A DNA stretch of 64,000 bases from CBDHDN01 sp965261585 (GTDB lineage: Bacteria; Pseudomonadota; Alphaproteobacteria; UBA6615). Below, one piece after another: positions 25,076-33,669 of the stretch; positions within the stretch are counted from its first letter, which is position 1, and the number at the start of each line of letters is the position of its first letter. The DNA lies in NCBI GenBank assembly GCA_965261585.1, contig CBDHDN010000062.1, positions 1-64,000 of the forward strand, in the 5' to 3' direction. A program made the position numbers and the translations under genes. The notes beneath the pieces were generated by a model. It saw nothing but the letters and a program-made list of their open reading frames with translations. It searched no databases and was not told the DNA's origin.

Positions 25076-26953
25076 ATGAACCGCACGTCCATGCGCGAGG
25101 TCCTGAGGATCGTCATTGTCGGTCACGTCGACCATGGCAAGTCGACGCTGATCGGTCGGCTGCTGTACGACACGCGCTCGCTGCCGGCGGAGCAGATCGC
25201 GTCGATCGAGGCGGTCTCGGCGAAGCGCGGCAAGGGCATGGAGTGGGCCTTTCTGCTGGACGCCTTCCAGGCCGAGCGCGACCAGGGCATCACGATCGAC
25301 AGCTCGCAGATCCGCTTCACCTCGGACAAGCGGGACTACGTGATCATCGATGCGCCGGGCCATCGTGAGTTCGTCACGAACATGATCAGCGGCGCCGCCA
25401 GCGCCGATGCGGCGCTGCTGGTCGTCGACGCCGGTGAAGGGGTGCGCCAGCAGACGCGCCGGCACGGCTATCTCTTGCACATGCTGGGCATCCGCCAGGT
25501 CGCCGTCATCATCAACAAGATGGACCAGGTCGGCTATGCCGAGCAGCGCTTCCTGGAGCTCGAGCGCGACATCAACGGCTATCTCGACGGCCTCGGCATC
25601 GCCGCGTCGTTCATCGTGCCGGTGTCGGCCTACAACGGGCACAACATCATCGCGCCGGCGGCGGAGATGGCCTGGTATGACGGGGTGAGCGTCGTCGAGG
25701 CGCTGGATGCGTTCACGCAGCGGCCGGCGCCGGCGCACCTGCCGCTCAGGGTGCCGATCCAGGACGTCTACAAGTTCGACGAGCGGCGCATCCTGGTCGG
25801 CCGTGTCGAGAGCGGCGTGCTGCGGGTCGGCGACACGCTGTTGTTCTCGCCGTCGAACAAGACGTCGGTGGTGCGCACGCTGGAGACCTGGCACGACGAC
25901 GTGCCGCCGGTCGAGGCGCCAGTCGAGGCAACGGCGGGCCAGGTCGTCGGCTTCACGCTGGAGGAGCAGATCTTCGTCGAGCGCGGCGAGATGGCGTCGG
26001 ACTTGGAGGCGCCGCCGTTCGAGACCAACGTGGCGCGGGCGCACATCTTCTGGCTTGGCCGGGCGCCCTTGGAAGAGGGCAAGCGCTACGTCATGAAGCA
26101 GGCGACGGCGCGCCACGACGTGGTCGTGGAATCGATCGAGACGCTGATCGACACGGACACGCTGAAGTCGTCGGCGGGGACGCAGGTGGAGCGGCACGGC
26201 ATCGCCGAGGTGGTGCTGCGCAGCCGCTCGATGCTGGCGGTCGACGAGTACCGCACGAACCCGTCGCTCGGGCGGTTCATTCTGCTGGACGGCTACGACA
26301 TCGTCGGCGGCGGGCTGCTCAGGCTCGAGGGCTACCCCGACCAGCGCCAGTCGGTGACGGTCAAGGCGACGAACCTCACGCCGGTCGAGCACAAGATCAC
26401 GGCAACGATGCGGGCCCAGCAGACCGGCCACAAGGGCGGCGTGCTGTGGTTCACCGGCCTGTCGGGCGCCGGCAAGTCGACCCTGGCGTTGGAGTTGGAG
26501 CGCCAGCTCTATCGCCGCGGCTATCACGTCTACGTGCTGGACGGCGACAATGTGCGCTCCGGCCTCAACGCCAACCTCGGCTTCTCGCCCGAGGACCGGG
26601 TCGAGAACATCCGCCGGGTCGGCGAGATCGCGGCGTTGTTCGCCGACGCCGGCCTGATCGTCATCGCCGCGTTCATCTCGCCCTACCAGTCCGACCGCGA
26701 GCGCGCCCGCGCCGCCGCCCCCGGCGCCTTCCACGAGGTCTTCATCAAGTCGGACCTGGCGACCTGCGAGGGCCGCGACCCCAAAGGCCTGTACGGCAAG
26801 GCGCGGCGCGGCGAGATCGCCGACTTCACCGGCATCTCCGCCCCCTACGAGGAACCGCACGACCCCGACCTCGTCATCGACACCGCCGCCGCCGACGAGG
26901 CGGCCTGCGTCGACCGGCTGGTCGAATACGTTGTGGGGGCCTTCGCGGAGTAG
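25076..26953 (+). CDS. cysNC: Bifunctional sulfate adenylyltransferase subunit 1 / APS kinase
   Basis: 625 residues. The N-terminal part is the CysN GTPase: GHVDHGKST (about residues 13-21), DAPGHREFVTNM and NKMD. The C-terminal CysC part starts near residue 455 with GVLWFTGLSGAGKSTLALEL and LDGDNVRSGLNANLGFSPED. Together with CysD it makes APS and then PAPS from sulfate and ATP. No cysD gene lies upstream, where it is normally found, so the partner must be elsewhere or lost. PAPS would feed the sulfotransferase at 3982. ATG 25076 is chosen; ATG 25091 is an alternative. Confidence 0.92.
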   Translation: MNRTSMREVLRIVIVGHVDHGKSTLIGRLLYDTRSLPAEQIASIEAVSAKRGKGMEWAFLLDAFQAERDQGITIDSSQIRFTSDKRDYVIIDAPGHREFVTNMISGAASADAALLVVDAGEGVRQQTRRHGYLLHMLGIRQVAVIINKMDQVGYAEQRFLELERDINGYLDGLGIAASFIVPVSAYNGHNIIAPAAEMAWYDGVSVVEALDAFTQRPAPAHLPLRVPIQDVYKFDERRILVGRVESGVLRVGDTLLFSPSNKTSVVRTLETWHDDVPPVEAPVEATAGQVVGFTLEEQIFVERGEMASDLEAPPFETNVARAHIFWLGRAPLEEGKRYVMKQATARHDVVVESIETLIDTDTLKSSAGTQVERHGIAEVVLRSRSMLAVDEYRTNPSLGRFILLDGYDIVGGGLLRLEGYPDQRQSVTVKATNLTPVEHKITATMRAQQTGHKGGVLWFTGLSGAGKSTLALELERQLYRRGYHVYVLDGDNVRSGLNANLGFSPEDRVENIRRVGEIAALFADAGLIVIAAFISPYQSDRERARAAAPGAFHEVFIKSDLATCEGRDPKGLYGKARRGEIADFTGISAPYEEPHDPDLVIDTAAADEAACVDRLVEYVVGAFAE

Positions 26954-26968
26954 CCTGTATACAAGCTA
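26951..26968. promoter_or_regulatory. TGTATACA palindrome over the cysNC stop codon
   Basis: An 18-bp near-perfect palindrome, TAGC-C-TGTATACA-A-GCTA, begins at the stop codon of cysNC. TGTATACA is the core of many FCD-type GntR operators. It may have controlled the SDR gene that now lies beyond the island. It could equally be a weak 3' hairpin. Confidence 0.35.
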
Positions 26969-26991
26969 CTGGTTTCCCGGTGGTGCGAGCG

Positions 26992-27007
26992 GCTAGGGTC
27001 GGCCGGC
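26992..27007 (+). repeat. Left direct repeat of defence island
   Basis: GCTAGGGTCGGCCGGC, identical to 32824-32839. The similarity extends imperfectly on both sides (g.gagc before, and AACC.GGGG after), so this copy looks like a second version of the leader that precedes the SDR gene at the right end. Confidence 0.7.
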
Positions 27008-27117
27008 AGAACCCGGGGAGACGGGGGTCGGGGCCGAGACGTCGGTTTGTCCGCCCCTCCTCGTGGTTCCGTTCTGGCTGTCGAACACAAGCCGGATGAG
27101 AAAGCGGAAGAGGATTG

Positions 27118-28821
27118 GTGGCCGAAAGCAGCAGCAATCCCAGCGGATGGGCGATGGTTCGCGTCGACCAAGCCGGGTCTGTCCGGCTTGGTCGTCAGCG
27201 CTCGCCCGATAAGCATACTGGACGGTACGCAACAAAGTATGTGCGCGCCGGGAACATCACCCGGGAAGGGTTGGACCTCACTGACCTGTTAGAGATGGAC
27301 TTTACGCCAAGTGAGCGCGCCGTCTTCTCATTAGATGTCGGCGACGTCCTCCTGACGGAGGCGTCGGGAAGCGCGGCGCAGGTCGGTCGGGCCACGCTCT
27401 GGCGTGGCGAAGTTGACGACTGTTGCTATCAGAACACCGTCATCCGGTTCCGCTCGCATTTGACGGTACCCGAATACGCCCTGGTTGTGTTTCGACATTA
27501 TGCTGCGTCAGGCGTATTCGCCGGGGCCGCTCGAGGAGTAGGCATCCAACACCTTGGAGCCTCGCGGTTTGCTGAACTTGCGTTCCCGTTGCCGCCTCTC
27601 AATGAGCAGCGGCGGATCGCCGAGGCTACCGAGCGCCGACTTGCTGAAATCCGAAAAGCCGAGGTGCGGCTCCGATCAGCCTTAACCCACCTTGCCGAGC
27701 AGGTTCGTGAGATTCTGGCGGCCGCGGCCGCGGGTGAGCTTGTTGAACGAAGCGCGATACCGATTGGCCAAAGCCGGTTCAAGACGTCGGGAACTTCGCA
27801 GAGAGACCTCTTCCGTCATGCGGGAACTGACGGCAGTGAGGCATTTGCGGCGCCGTTGCCCCCTGGTTGGGTATGGACGAGGGTTGACGAGGTGGGTGAG
27901 GTTACCCTCGGCCGTCAACGCTCACCAAGGCACCAGCATGGGCCGAATATGCGACCTTATCTAAGAGTAGCGAACGTTTTCGAGGATCGGATCGACACGT
28001 CCGACATTCTCAGGATGAATTTCGAGCCAAAGGAAGCGACAACCTACGCGCTCAAGTTTGGAGACATACTCCTGAACGAGGGGCAGAGCCCCGAACTGGT
28101 TGGCCGTCCGGCGATGTACCGGGATCAAGTTCCCGGAGCCTGTTTCCAGAACACGCTCATTCGCTTTCGCGCGGAATCCAGCGTCGATCCCGACTACGCA
28201 CTGCTGATATTCCGGCGCTACATGCACGCTGGTGTTTTCCAACGGATCGCGCGCTGGTCGACCAACATTGCTCACCTCGGTCTCGCGCGTTTTCGAGCTC
28301 TGCCCTTCCCGCTGCCTCCGCTAGAGGAGCAAAGGCGCATCGCTGATGAAGCACGCCACCGGCTTGATGCAGCGGCGGCTCAGATGGATGCGGTCCGCGC
28401 GTCCGTCAGCCGTTTTCCCGAAATGGAACGTGAGCTGCTTGCCGCGGCCGTCGCCGGCGAGTTAATCGACCAGGACCCGTCTGACGAGCCGGCGTCCGCT
28501 CTACTGAAACGCCTCGGGCCGCCGCCGCGCAAGAGCATGCCGACCCAAACCGCGAAACGAAAAGACGGAGAAAATGTCGTGCCCACCAAAACCCAGAGCC
28601 GACGAACTGACCCGACTGCTGACCTCGCCGCTGTCCTACGTGAGGCGGGGCATCCGCTTCCGCTGCCGGAACTTTTCGGCCAAGCGGGCTACGATCGAGA
28701 TCAGCCCGAGCATATCGAACTCTTCTACCTCGCCCTGCGGTCGCAACTAGGACGAACTATCCGTCAGGTTGGCAAAGCGGTTGAGAATGCCAAGCTGGAG
28801 GCCGTCGATGCGTCTTCATGA
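27118..28821 (+). CDS. hsdS: Type I restriction-modification specificity subunit
   Basis: About 567 residues with two target recognition domains, each followed by a helical spacer (FPLPPLNEQRRIAEATERRL near 160-180 and FPLPPLEEQRRIADEARHRL near 400-420). The two halves are alike: GWAMVRVDQAGSVRLGRQRS against GWVWTRVDEVGEVTLGRQRS. They probably read similar half-sites of a bipartite DNA target. A C-terminal extension of about 100 residues ends in GRTIRQVGKAVENAKLEAV. GGAAGAGGA precedes TTG 27115 and GTG 27118. The next gene starts 14 nt before its stop. Confidence 0.9.
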   Translation: MAESSSNPSGWAMVRVDQAGSVRLGRQRSPDKHTGRYATKYVRAGNITREGLDLTDLLEMDFTPSERAVFSLDVGDVLLTEASGSAAQVGRATLWRGEVDDCCYQNTVIRFRSHLTVPEYALVVFRHYAASGVFAGAARGVGIQHLGASRFAELAFPLPPLNEQRRIAEATERRLAEIRKAEVRLRSALTHLAEQVREILAAAAAGELVERSAIPIGQSRFKTSGTSQRDLFRHAGTDGSEAFAAPLPPGWVWTRVDEVGEVTLGRQRSPRHQHGPNMRPYLRVANVFEDRIDTSDILRMNFEPKEATTYALKFGDILLNEGQSPELVGRPAMYRDQVPGACFQNTLIRFRAESSVDPDYALLIFRRYMHAGVFQRIARWSTNIAHLGLARFRALPFPLPPLEEQRRIADEARHRLDAAAAQMDAVRASVSRFPEMERELLAAAVAGELIDQDPSDEPASALLKRLGPPPRKSMPTQTAKRKDGENVVPTKTQSRRTDPTADLAAVLREAGHPLPLPELFGQAGYDRDQPEHIELFYLALRSQLGRTIRQVGKAVENAKLEAVDASS

Positions 28822-28848
28822 GGTTGTCATCGGAGAGTTCAAGAACCT

Positions 28849-28862
28849 CCGTGATCCGTGAT
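28849..28862 (+). repeat. 7-bp tandem duplication in the ptuA-like gene
   Basis: CCGTGAT occurs twice in a row. With one copy the frame from ATG 28808 runs on smoothly (NLRD then LRINFDEDSPY). With two copies it stops after NLRDP. Slipped-strand loss of one unit would repair the gene. Confidence 0.85.
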
Positions 28863-29759
28863 CTGCGCATTAATTTCGACGAGGACTCACCGTACACGGT
28901 TTTGGTCGGGGAGAATGGGACGGGCAAGTCGAATCTGATCGAGGCGCTGTCGCTGATCTTCCGCAATCTCGACCTCAATCAGGAGGCGCCCTTCTCCTAC
29001 CACCTAAAATATCAGTGCCGCGACCATGACATCGAGGTGCATGCGAAGGCGGATAAATATCCTCAGTTCAGGGCGAAGCGTCGATCTGAACCTCAGTACA
29101 ATGAGCTGCCTCGCCGGCAATTCATGGCAGAAGATGAGGACGGCCGTCCCATCTATCGGCCGGCTTTTGTATTCGGGTATTACTCTGGACCAAGTGACCG
29201 CCTTGCCTCTATTTTCGAGAAACACCGGGAACGTTACTACAGTTGGATCATTAAGTCAGCCGCTCAACGCGAGCAGGATCTAGCTGACCCGAATACCCTT
29301 CGTCGGCTGTTCTATGCTCAGACGCTTCATGGCCAATTCGCCGTCATTGTGTTTTTCATGGAAGCGGCGACGGGCCCGGATGATGATCGCACATTTCTTC
29401 GGGAACACCTCCAGATCGCGGGCCTCGATAGCGTACTCTTTGCCCTCAGACGGCCGCCGTGGAATCGGAAAGGCGGCGACCCGCGTTTCTGGCATGCAGT
29501 CGGCGAGGTGCAGGAATTTCTGAGCCGTCTCTATGAGAGAGCTATGTTGCCGGCGCGGATGGATCGGAGGATTGCAGTCGATCTTACAAAGAATCCGGTG
29601 GTACCAAGCCTGTATCTGTTCCTGCCGCAACCGGAGGCGCTTGAAGAGGTCTACGAATCCTACCGTGATCAGTACAGGTTTTTCACTGCGCTAGAGAGCA
29701 CACACCTCTCCAAACTCCTTAGCGAGGTACGAACGCGGGTCCGAATGACAACCGGCGCA

Positions 29760-29768
29760 GGGGGGGGG
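29760..29768 (+). repeat. G9 homopolymer inside the ptuA-like gene
   Basis: Nine consecutive G. Eight G would join TGAGGGEVTYRDLSEGEQQ in one frame; nine throws the frame. It is the longest G run noticed within a coding sequence in this window, apart from the paired G/C runs of the intergenic hairpins. Confidence 0.85.
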
Positions 29769-30425
29769 CGAGGTGACCTACCGCGACCTCAGCGAAGGTG
29801 AGCAGCAGCTGCTTCTCGTGCTCGGGCTCTTGAAATTCATGGCACGCGACGAGGCATTGTTCCTGCTCGATGAGCCAGACACGCACCTCAATCCGGCCTG
29901 GAGCACGCAGTATCTCTACTTCTTAGACCGATTTATTCGGGATCGTGACAGTTGTCACATCGTGATGTCGACGCACGACCCGCTTGTTTTTGCTGGACTA
30001 AAGCGCACGCAGGTCCGTATTTTTCGCCGCGACGTCGATGGCCAAGCGGTGGCCGAAGTGCCGGGTCATGATCCACGAGGCATGGGCGTCGCGGCCATCC
30101 TGACAAGCGATCTATTCCGTCTTCGTTCAACACTGGATCCAGATACACAGGGTGCCCTTGATCGTCAGCGAACCCTTGCGATGAAGGAGTACTTGAGCTC
30201 GGAGGACGAAGCCGAGCTCCAGGAGCTCAAGGCGAAGCTCAGCGGTCTCGGTTTCGCGCAGACAATTCGCGATCCACTCTACGAGCAGTTCGTGAAGGCG
30301 TGGACGAAGCGCGAGGGTCCAGCCTGGGCACGGGCCGTTCAACTGACGCCGGAGCAGCGGCGCGACCGGGCGCGCCTCGCTGCCGAGATCGTCGCAGAAT
30401 TGCGTGACGAGGATTAGGTTCGCTG

Positions 30426-31274
30426 ATGCGTTTCATCGACCTTGAGGAGATCAAGCCGAATATCCGGGATCAGATAGAAGCCCTCGAAGAGGCGAAATCT
30501 GCCGTTTTGGCGGAGGCTGACCCGGATCGACGGGCGGCTCTGATCCATCGCTACCGTCCTCGCTGGACGGCTCTACGTGAGGCTTTCGCGACCTACTCAA
30601 GCGACAAATGCTGGTACATCGAGTGCAAGAACCTCGGTACCGACGACAATATCGACCACTTCCGACCCAAGTCCGCCGTCAAGGAAGATCCGGACCATCC
30701 GGGGTATTATTGGCTTGCGTTCGAATGGACGAATCTTTGGCTGAGCTGTCATCGTGCGAATAGGCCGCGAATGAACCCGGAAACTGGGGAAACGGAGGGC
30801 AAGGCGGCGCACTTCCCGCTGGTCAACCCCGCGGCTCGCGCCCAAGAACCAGGCGATGACCTAGCGCTCGAGGTTCCGGCGCTCCTCGACCCGAAGAAGC
30901 TGGCCGACGTGGTGCTCTTGTCGTTTAGGCCGAACGGCGAGGTTGACTTATCCCCGGAGTACAAGGGCCAGGTCCTCGCGGAGGCAAAATTCCAAGCCAG
31001 CCGGCTTTGCTTGCATTTAAACTGGCCCAAATTCAGGGACGCCCGCGTCGTTCTCTACAATCGGATTGCTCGCATCGTGGAGAGAGGCGAACGGGAGGCA
31101 CCGCAGGACTTCAGCGGCATGCATGCTGCGGGCGAAGCTTTTATCGATGCGTGCCGGGACTTGAGATCTGCCATGGCTGCCCGGGAGGAGTACTGCACAG
31201 CTGCCCGCGTGTATGTTGATTCGTTCAAGCATGTCTGGTGGGTCCGCGACATCGTTTTGAGGGTGGCGGGCTGA
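30426..31274 (+). CDS. PtuB-like HNH endonuclease (Septu)
   Basis: 282 residues, intact. The HNH-type core is DDNIDHFRPKSAVKEDPDHP followed by YYWLAFEWTNLWLSCHRANR, the layout seen in PtuB nucleases and the similar nuclease of retron Ec78. DHFRPKS holds the metal and catalytic His. It starts 9 nt after the ATPase gene and its stop overlaps the hsdM start (TGATG), so ATPase, nuclease and methylase are translated together. It probably cuts DNA when released or activated by the ATPase. Septu assignment rests on motif and gene order. Confidence 0.8.
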   Translation: MRFIDLEEIKPNIRDQIEALEEAKSAVLAEADPDRRAALIHRYRPRWTALREAFATYSSDKCWYIECKNLGTDDNIDHFRPKSAVKEDPDHPGYYWLAFEWTNLWLSCHRANRPRMNPETGETEGKAAHFPLVNPAARAQEPGDDLALEVPALLDPKKLADVVLLSFRPNGEVDLSPEYKGQVLAEAKFQASRLCLHLNWPKFRDARVVLYNRIARIVERGEREAPQDFSGMHAAGEAFIDACRDLRSAMAAREEYCTAARVYVDSFKHVWWVRDIVLRVAG

Positions 31275-32745
31275 TGATTGGTCAGGCTAGTGGCGATGCA
31301 GCTGCTCTCGTCCGCAAACTCTGGCATTACTGCAACGTACTGCGTGACGACGGTCTCTCCTACCCGGACTATGTGGAGCAGATAACCTATCTGCTATTTT
31401 TGAAGATGTCGGACGAGCAGGAGGGTGGGCCTGTGCCACACGCACATGGGTGGTGCTCGCTCGAGGGCTTGGATCCGAAGGCAATGCATCGGCAATACGG
31501 CCGGATCCTTGCCACCTTAAGCGGGCGGAGTGGCATGCTTGGCCTTATCTTCCGCAACGCAAAAAACAAGATCCGCAATCCAGCGAAACTGCGGCTTCTC
31601 ATAGTCGATCTCATCGGCCAGACCGAATGGACCGGTATGTCGGCCGACCTCAAAGGCGACGCCTACGAGGGGTTGCTAGAGAAGAATGCGCGAGACACGA
31701 AGAGTGGTGCAGGGCAGTATTTCACGCCCCGGCCGTTGATCGACGCCATAGTGGAGTGTGTAAACCCACGATTAGGCGAGGTTGTATGCGACCCTGCATG
31801 CGGAACGGCGGGCTTCTTATTGGCGGCGTACGGTTATGTCAAGCGTTCCAACCCGAGAATGACACCTCGGAAACGGGTTCAGCTTACGACGAAGGGTATC
31901 GTGGTGTCGAGTTGGTCGAAGAGGTCGCGAGACTCGCGACGATGAACCTTCTCTTGCACGGTGTCGGGGGAGATGGCGAGGACGAACTGCCTATCGAATG
32001 CAAAGATAGTCTGGAAGAGCCGCCGAATACTCAAGTAGATGTAGTGCTGACCAACCCTCCGTTCGGAATAAGGGGTAGCATAGGCTACGCACAGAGTCGG
32101 CGACTCTCGCAGAGCGACAAGACGCTCACTACGGTCCGCCCAGACTTCTGGGTCCAGACCGCCAACAAACAACTGAACTTCCTCCAGCATATCGTCACAT
32201 TGCTGAAGCCCGGCGGCCGGGCTGCGGTGGTCATACCTGACAATGTGCTGTTCGAAACCGGCGCAGCATCTGCGATTCGTCGACGCTTGCTTGAAACCTG
32301 GCACGTTCACACATTGCTACGGCTGCCGCCTGGGCTCTTCTATGCCCAAGGTGTGAAGTCAAACGTCATCTTCTTCGATCAACCGTCCGCGGCGGCCCAA
32401 AAGCCCCTTTCTAGTTTGATTCGGGCATATGACCTGCGCTCAGATAAACGTTTCTCCGTGAAGACCAAACCGCTTCACCCGAAGGATCTTCAAGAGTTCG
32501 TGGCGCTGTTCAGATCTGATTTTCGGACCGGCACTGGCAGAGGCGCCGCTAATGGTGGCGAGCGGTTCCGCAGCTTTCGCGCCCACGAAATCCTGGCTAG
32601 TGCCGATTGTCGGCTGGACTTTGTCTGGGATGATAATTCCCTCGCGCCACGCGCTCCGGGGCTTGCCCGACTTGATGAAATCGCGCGATTGGTCGCTGAC
32701 GATCTAGAAAACGCCCTAGCCCTTATTGCTAAACCGCCGAACTGA
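31274..32745 (+). pseudogene. hsdM: Type I DNA N6-adenine methyltransferase, frameshifted
   Basis: The N-terminal helical domain (LWHYCNVLRDDGLSYPDYVE, YLLFLKMSDEQE) and the SAM motif VCDPACGTAGFLLAAYGYV lie in the first frame. Near 31894 (GAAGGGTATCG) one base appears to be missing. The second frame continues with RGVELVEEVARLATMNLLLH, the catalytic NPPF in VVLTNPPFGIRG, and VIPDNVLFETGAASAIRRRL. Restored, it would be about 490 residues. It would methylate the sequence chosen by HsdS. No hsdR follows. A break here would leave the host site unprotected if a nuclease were active. Confidence 0.85.
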
Positions 32746-32823
32746 ATAGATGGGGAGAGTGTTTAGCGGCGGCTAGCAAGAGAGACAGGCGCGCCGCCGC
32801 GCTTTTCGGACGGGTAGTGAGCC

Positions 32824-32839
32824 GCTAGGGTCGGCCGGC
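32824..32839 (+). repeat. Right direct repeat of defence island / SDR leader
   Basis: Identical 16 bp to 26992-27007. It lies in the 5' leader of the SDR gene, just before GGGGGGAG, the presumed ribosome site of ATG 32863. Confidence 0.7.
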
Positions 32840-32862
32840 GGCAACCGGGGGGAGCGGCGGCG

Positions 32863-33669
32863 ATGAACGTGTCTTTGGCGGACAAGGTGCTGGTCGTCAC
32901 CGGCGGCAGCCAGGGCCTTGGCGAGGCGACGGCGCGCCGCGCCGCGCGGGCGGGCGCCGCCGGCATCGTCATCACGGGCCGCGACAAGGCGCGCGGCGAC
33001 AAGGTCGCGGCCGACATCACGGCGGCCGGCTGCGCGGCCGTGTTCGTTGCGGCGGACCTTGCCGACCCGCCGGCCTGCGCCGTGCCCGTCGCCACCTGCG
33101 TTGAGCGCTTCGGCCGCATCGACGGCCTCGTCAACGCCGCCGGCGACACGAGCCGCGCCTCGCTCGTCGATGGCACGGTGGACGAGTGGGAGACGATCTT
33201 CGCGGTCAACGCCCGGGCGCCGTTTCTGCTGATGCAGCACGCGGTCAAGGCGATGCGCGACGCCGGCCACGGCGGCGCCGTCGTCAACATCCTGTCGATG
33301 AACGCCCATTGCGGCGCGCCGGAGCTGGCGATCTATTCCGCGTCCAAGGGCGCCCTGGCGACGCTGACCAAGAACGCCGCCCACGCCCACCGCCACGACC
33401 GGATCCGCGTCAACGGCATCAACATGGGCTGGACCGATACCGCCGGCGAACGCGTCATGCAGGGCGAGATCCTCGGCAAGGGGCCGGGCTGGCTCAGCGA
33501 CGCCGGCGCGAAGGTGCCGTTCGGCCGCATCGCATCTGCCGGCGAGGTCGCGGACCTCACGCTGTTCCTGCTCAGCGACACGTCCGGCCTGATGACCGGC
33601 GCCCTGATCGACGCCGACCAATGGGTCGCCGGCGCGCCGCCGTCGTTGGACTCTAGATCGGCAGGTTGA
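32863..33669 (+). CDS. Short-chain dehydrogenase/reductase (SDR)
   Basis: 268 residues of a classical SDR. The NAD(P) motif is VVTGGSQGLGEATARR. LVNAAGD, the catalytic Ser in VVNILSMNAH and the YSASKGALATLTK active site are all present. The family oxidises or reduces hydroxyl and keto groups. It is downstream of the island, and its own leader contains the island's right repeat, so its original promoter may have been separated from it. Its 3' end overlaps the convergent GIY-YIG gene by 17 nt. Confidence 0.9.
   Translation: MNVSLADKVLVVTGGSQGLGEATARRAARAGAAGIVITGRDKARGDKVAADITAAGCAAVFVAADLADPPACAVPVATCVERFGRIDGLVNAAGDTSRASLVDGTVDEWETIFAVNARAPFLLMQHAVKAMRDAGHGGAVVNILSMNAHCGAPELAIYSASKGALATLTKNAAHAHRHDRIRVNGINMGWTDTAGERVMQGEILGKGPGWLSDAGAKVPFGRIASAGEVADLTLFLLSDTSGLMTGALIDADQWVAGAPPSLDSRSAG

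Larger units (their letters stand above)
28808..30417 (+). pseudogene. PtuA-like AAA/ABC-type ATPase (Septu), two frameshifts
   Basis: Read across three frames this is an ATPase of about 534 residues of the Septu PtuA/AAA15-OLD type. The start MRLHEVVIGEFKNLRD overlaps the end of hsdS. Walker A is VLVGENGTGKSNLIEALSL (about residue 34). The signature is YRDLSEGEQQLLLVLGLL, Walker B FLLDEPDTHLNPAW and the H-loop MSTHDPL. Frame break 1 is a tandem duplication of CCGTGAT (28849-28862). Break 2 is a G9 tract (29760-29768); eight G would be in frame. In Septu the ATPase controls the HNH nuclease PtuB. As read here it cannot be made full length without slippage or reversion. Confidence 0.82.
26992..32839 (+). 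mobile_element. Defence island between cysNC and an SDR gene
   Basis: A block of about 5.8 kb bounded by a perfect 16-bp direct repeat. Base composition drops inside it: a sampled 60-nt line at 29041 is 50 percent G+C against 73 percent at 33001. It carries hsdS, a PtuA-like ATPase, a PtuB-like HNH nuclease and hsdM in one direction with overlapping ends. There is no integrase or transposase, so it may have entered by homologous exchange or with outside help. Confidence 0.7.

Noticed and set aside
24995..26860. A 621-codon open frame on the reverse strand across cysNC
   Set aside because: It is the GC-rich shadow of cysNC, Arg/Asp/Val-rich and without any domain, whereas the forward frame has complete GTPase and kinase motifs.
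26954..27117. Possible integrase or small gene at the left end of the island
   Set aside because: No frame of meaningful length or motif was found; only the repeat and a leader-like GC-rich sequence are there.
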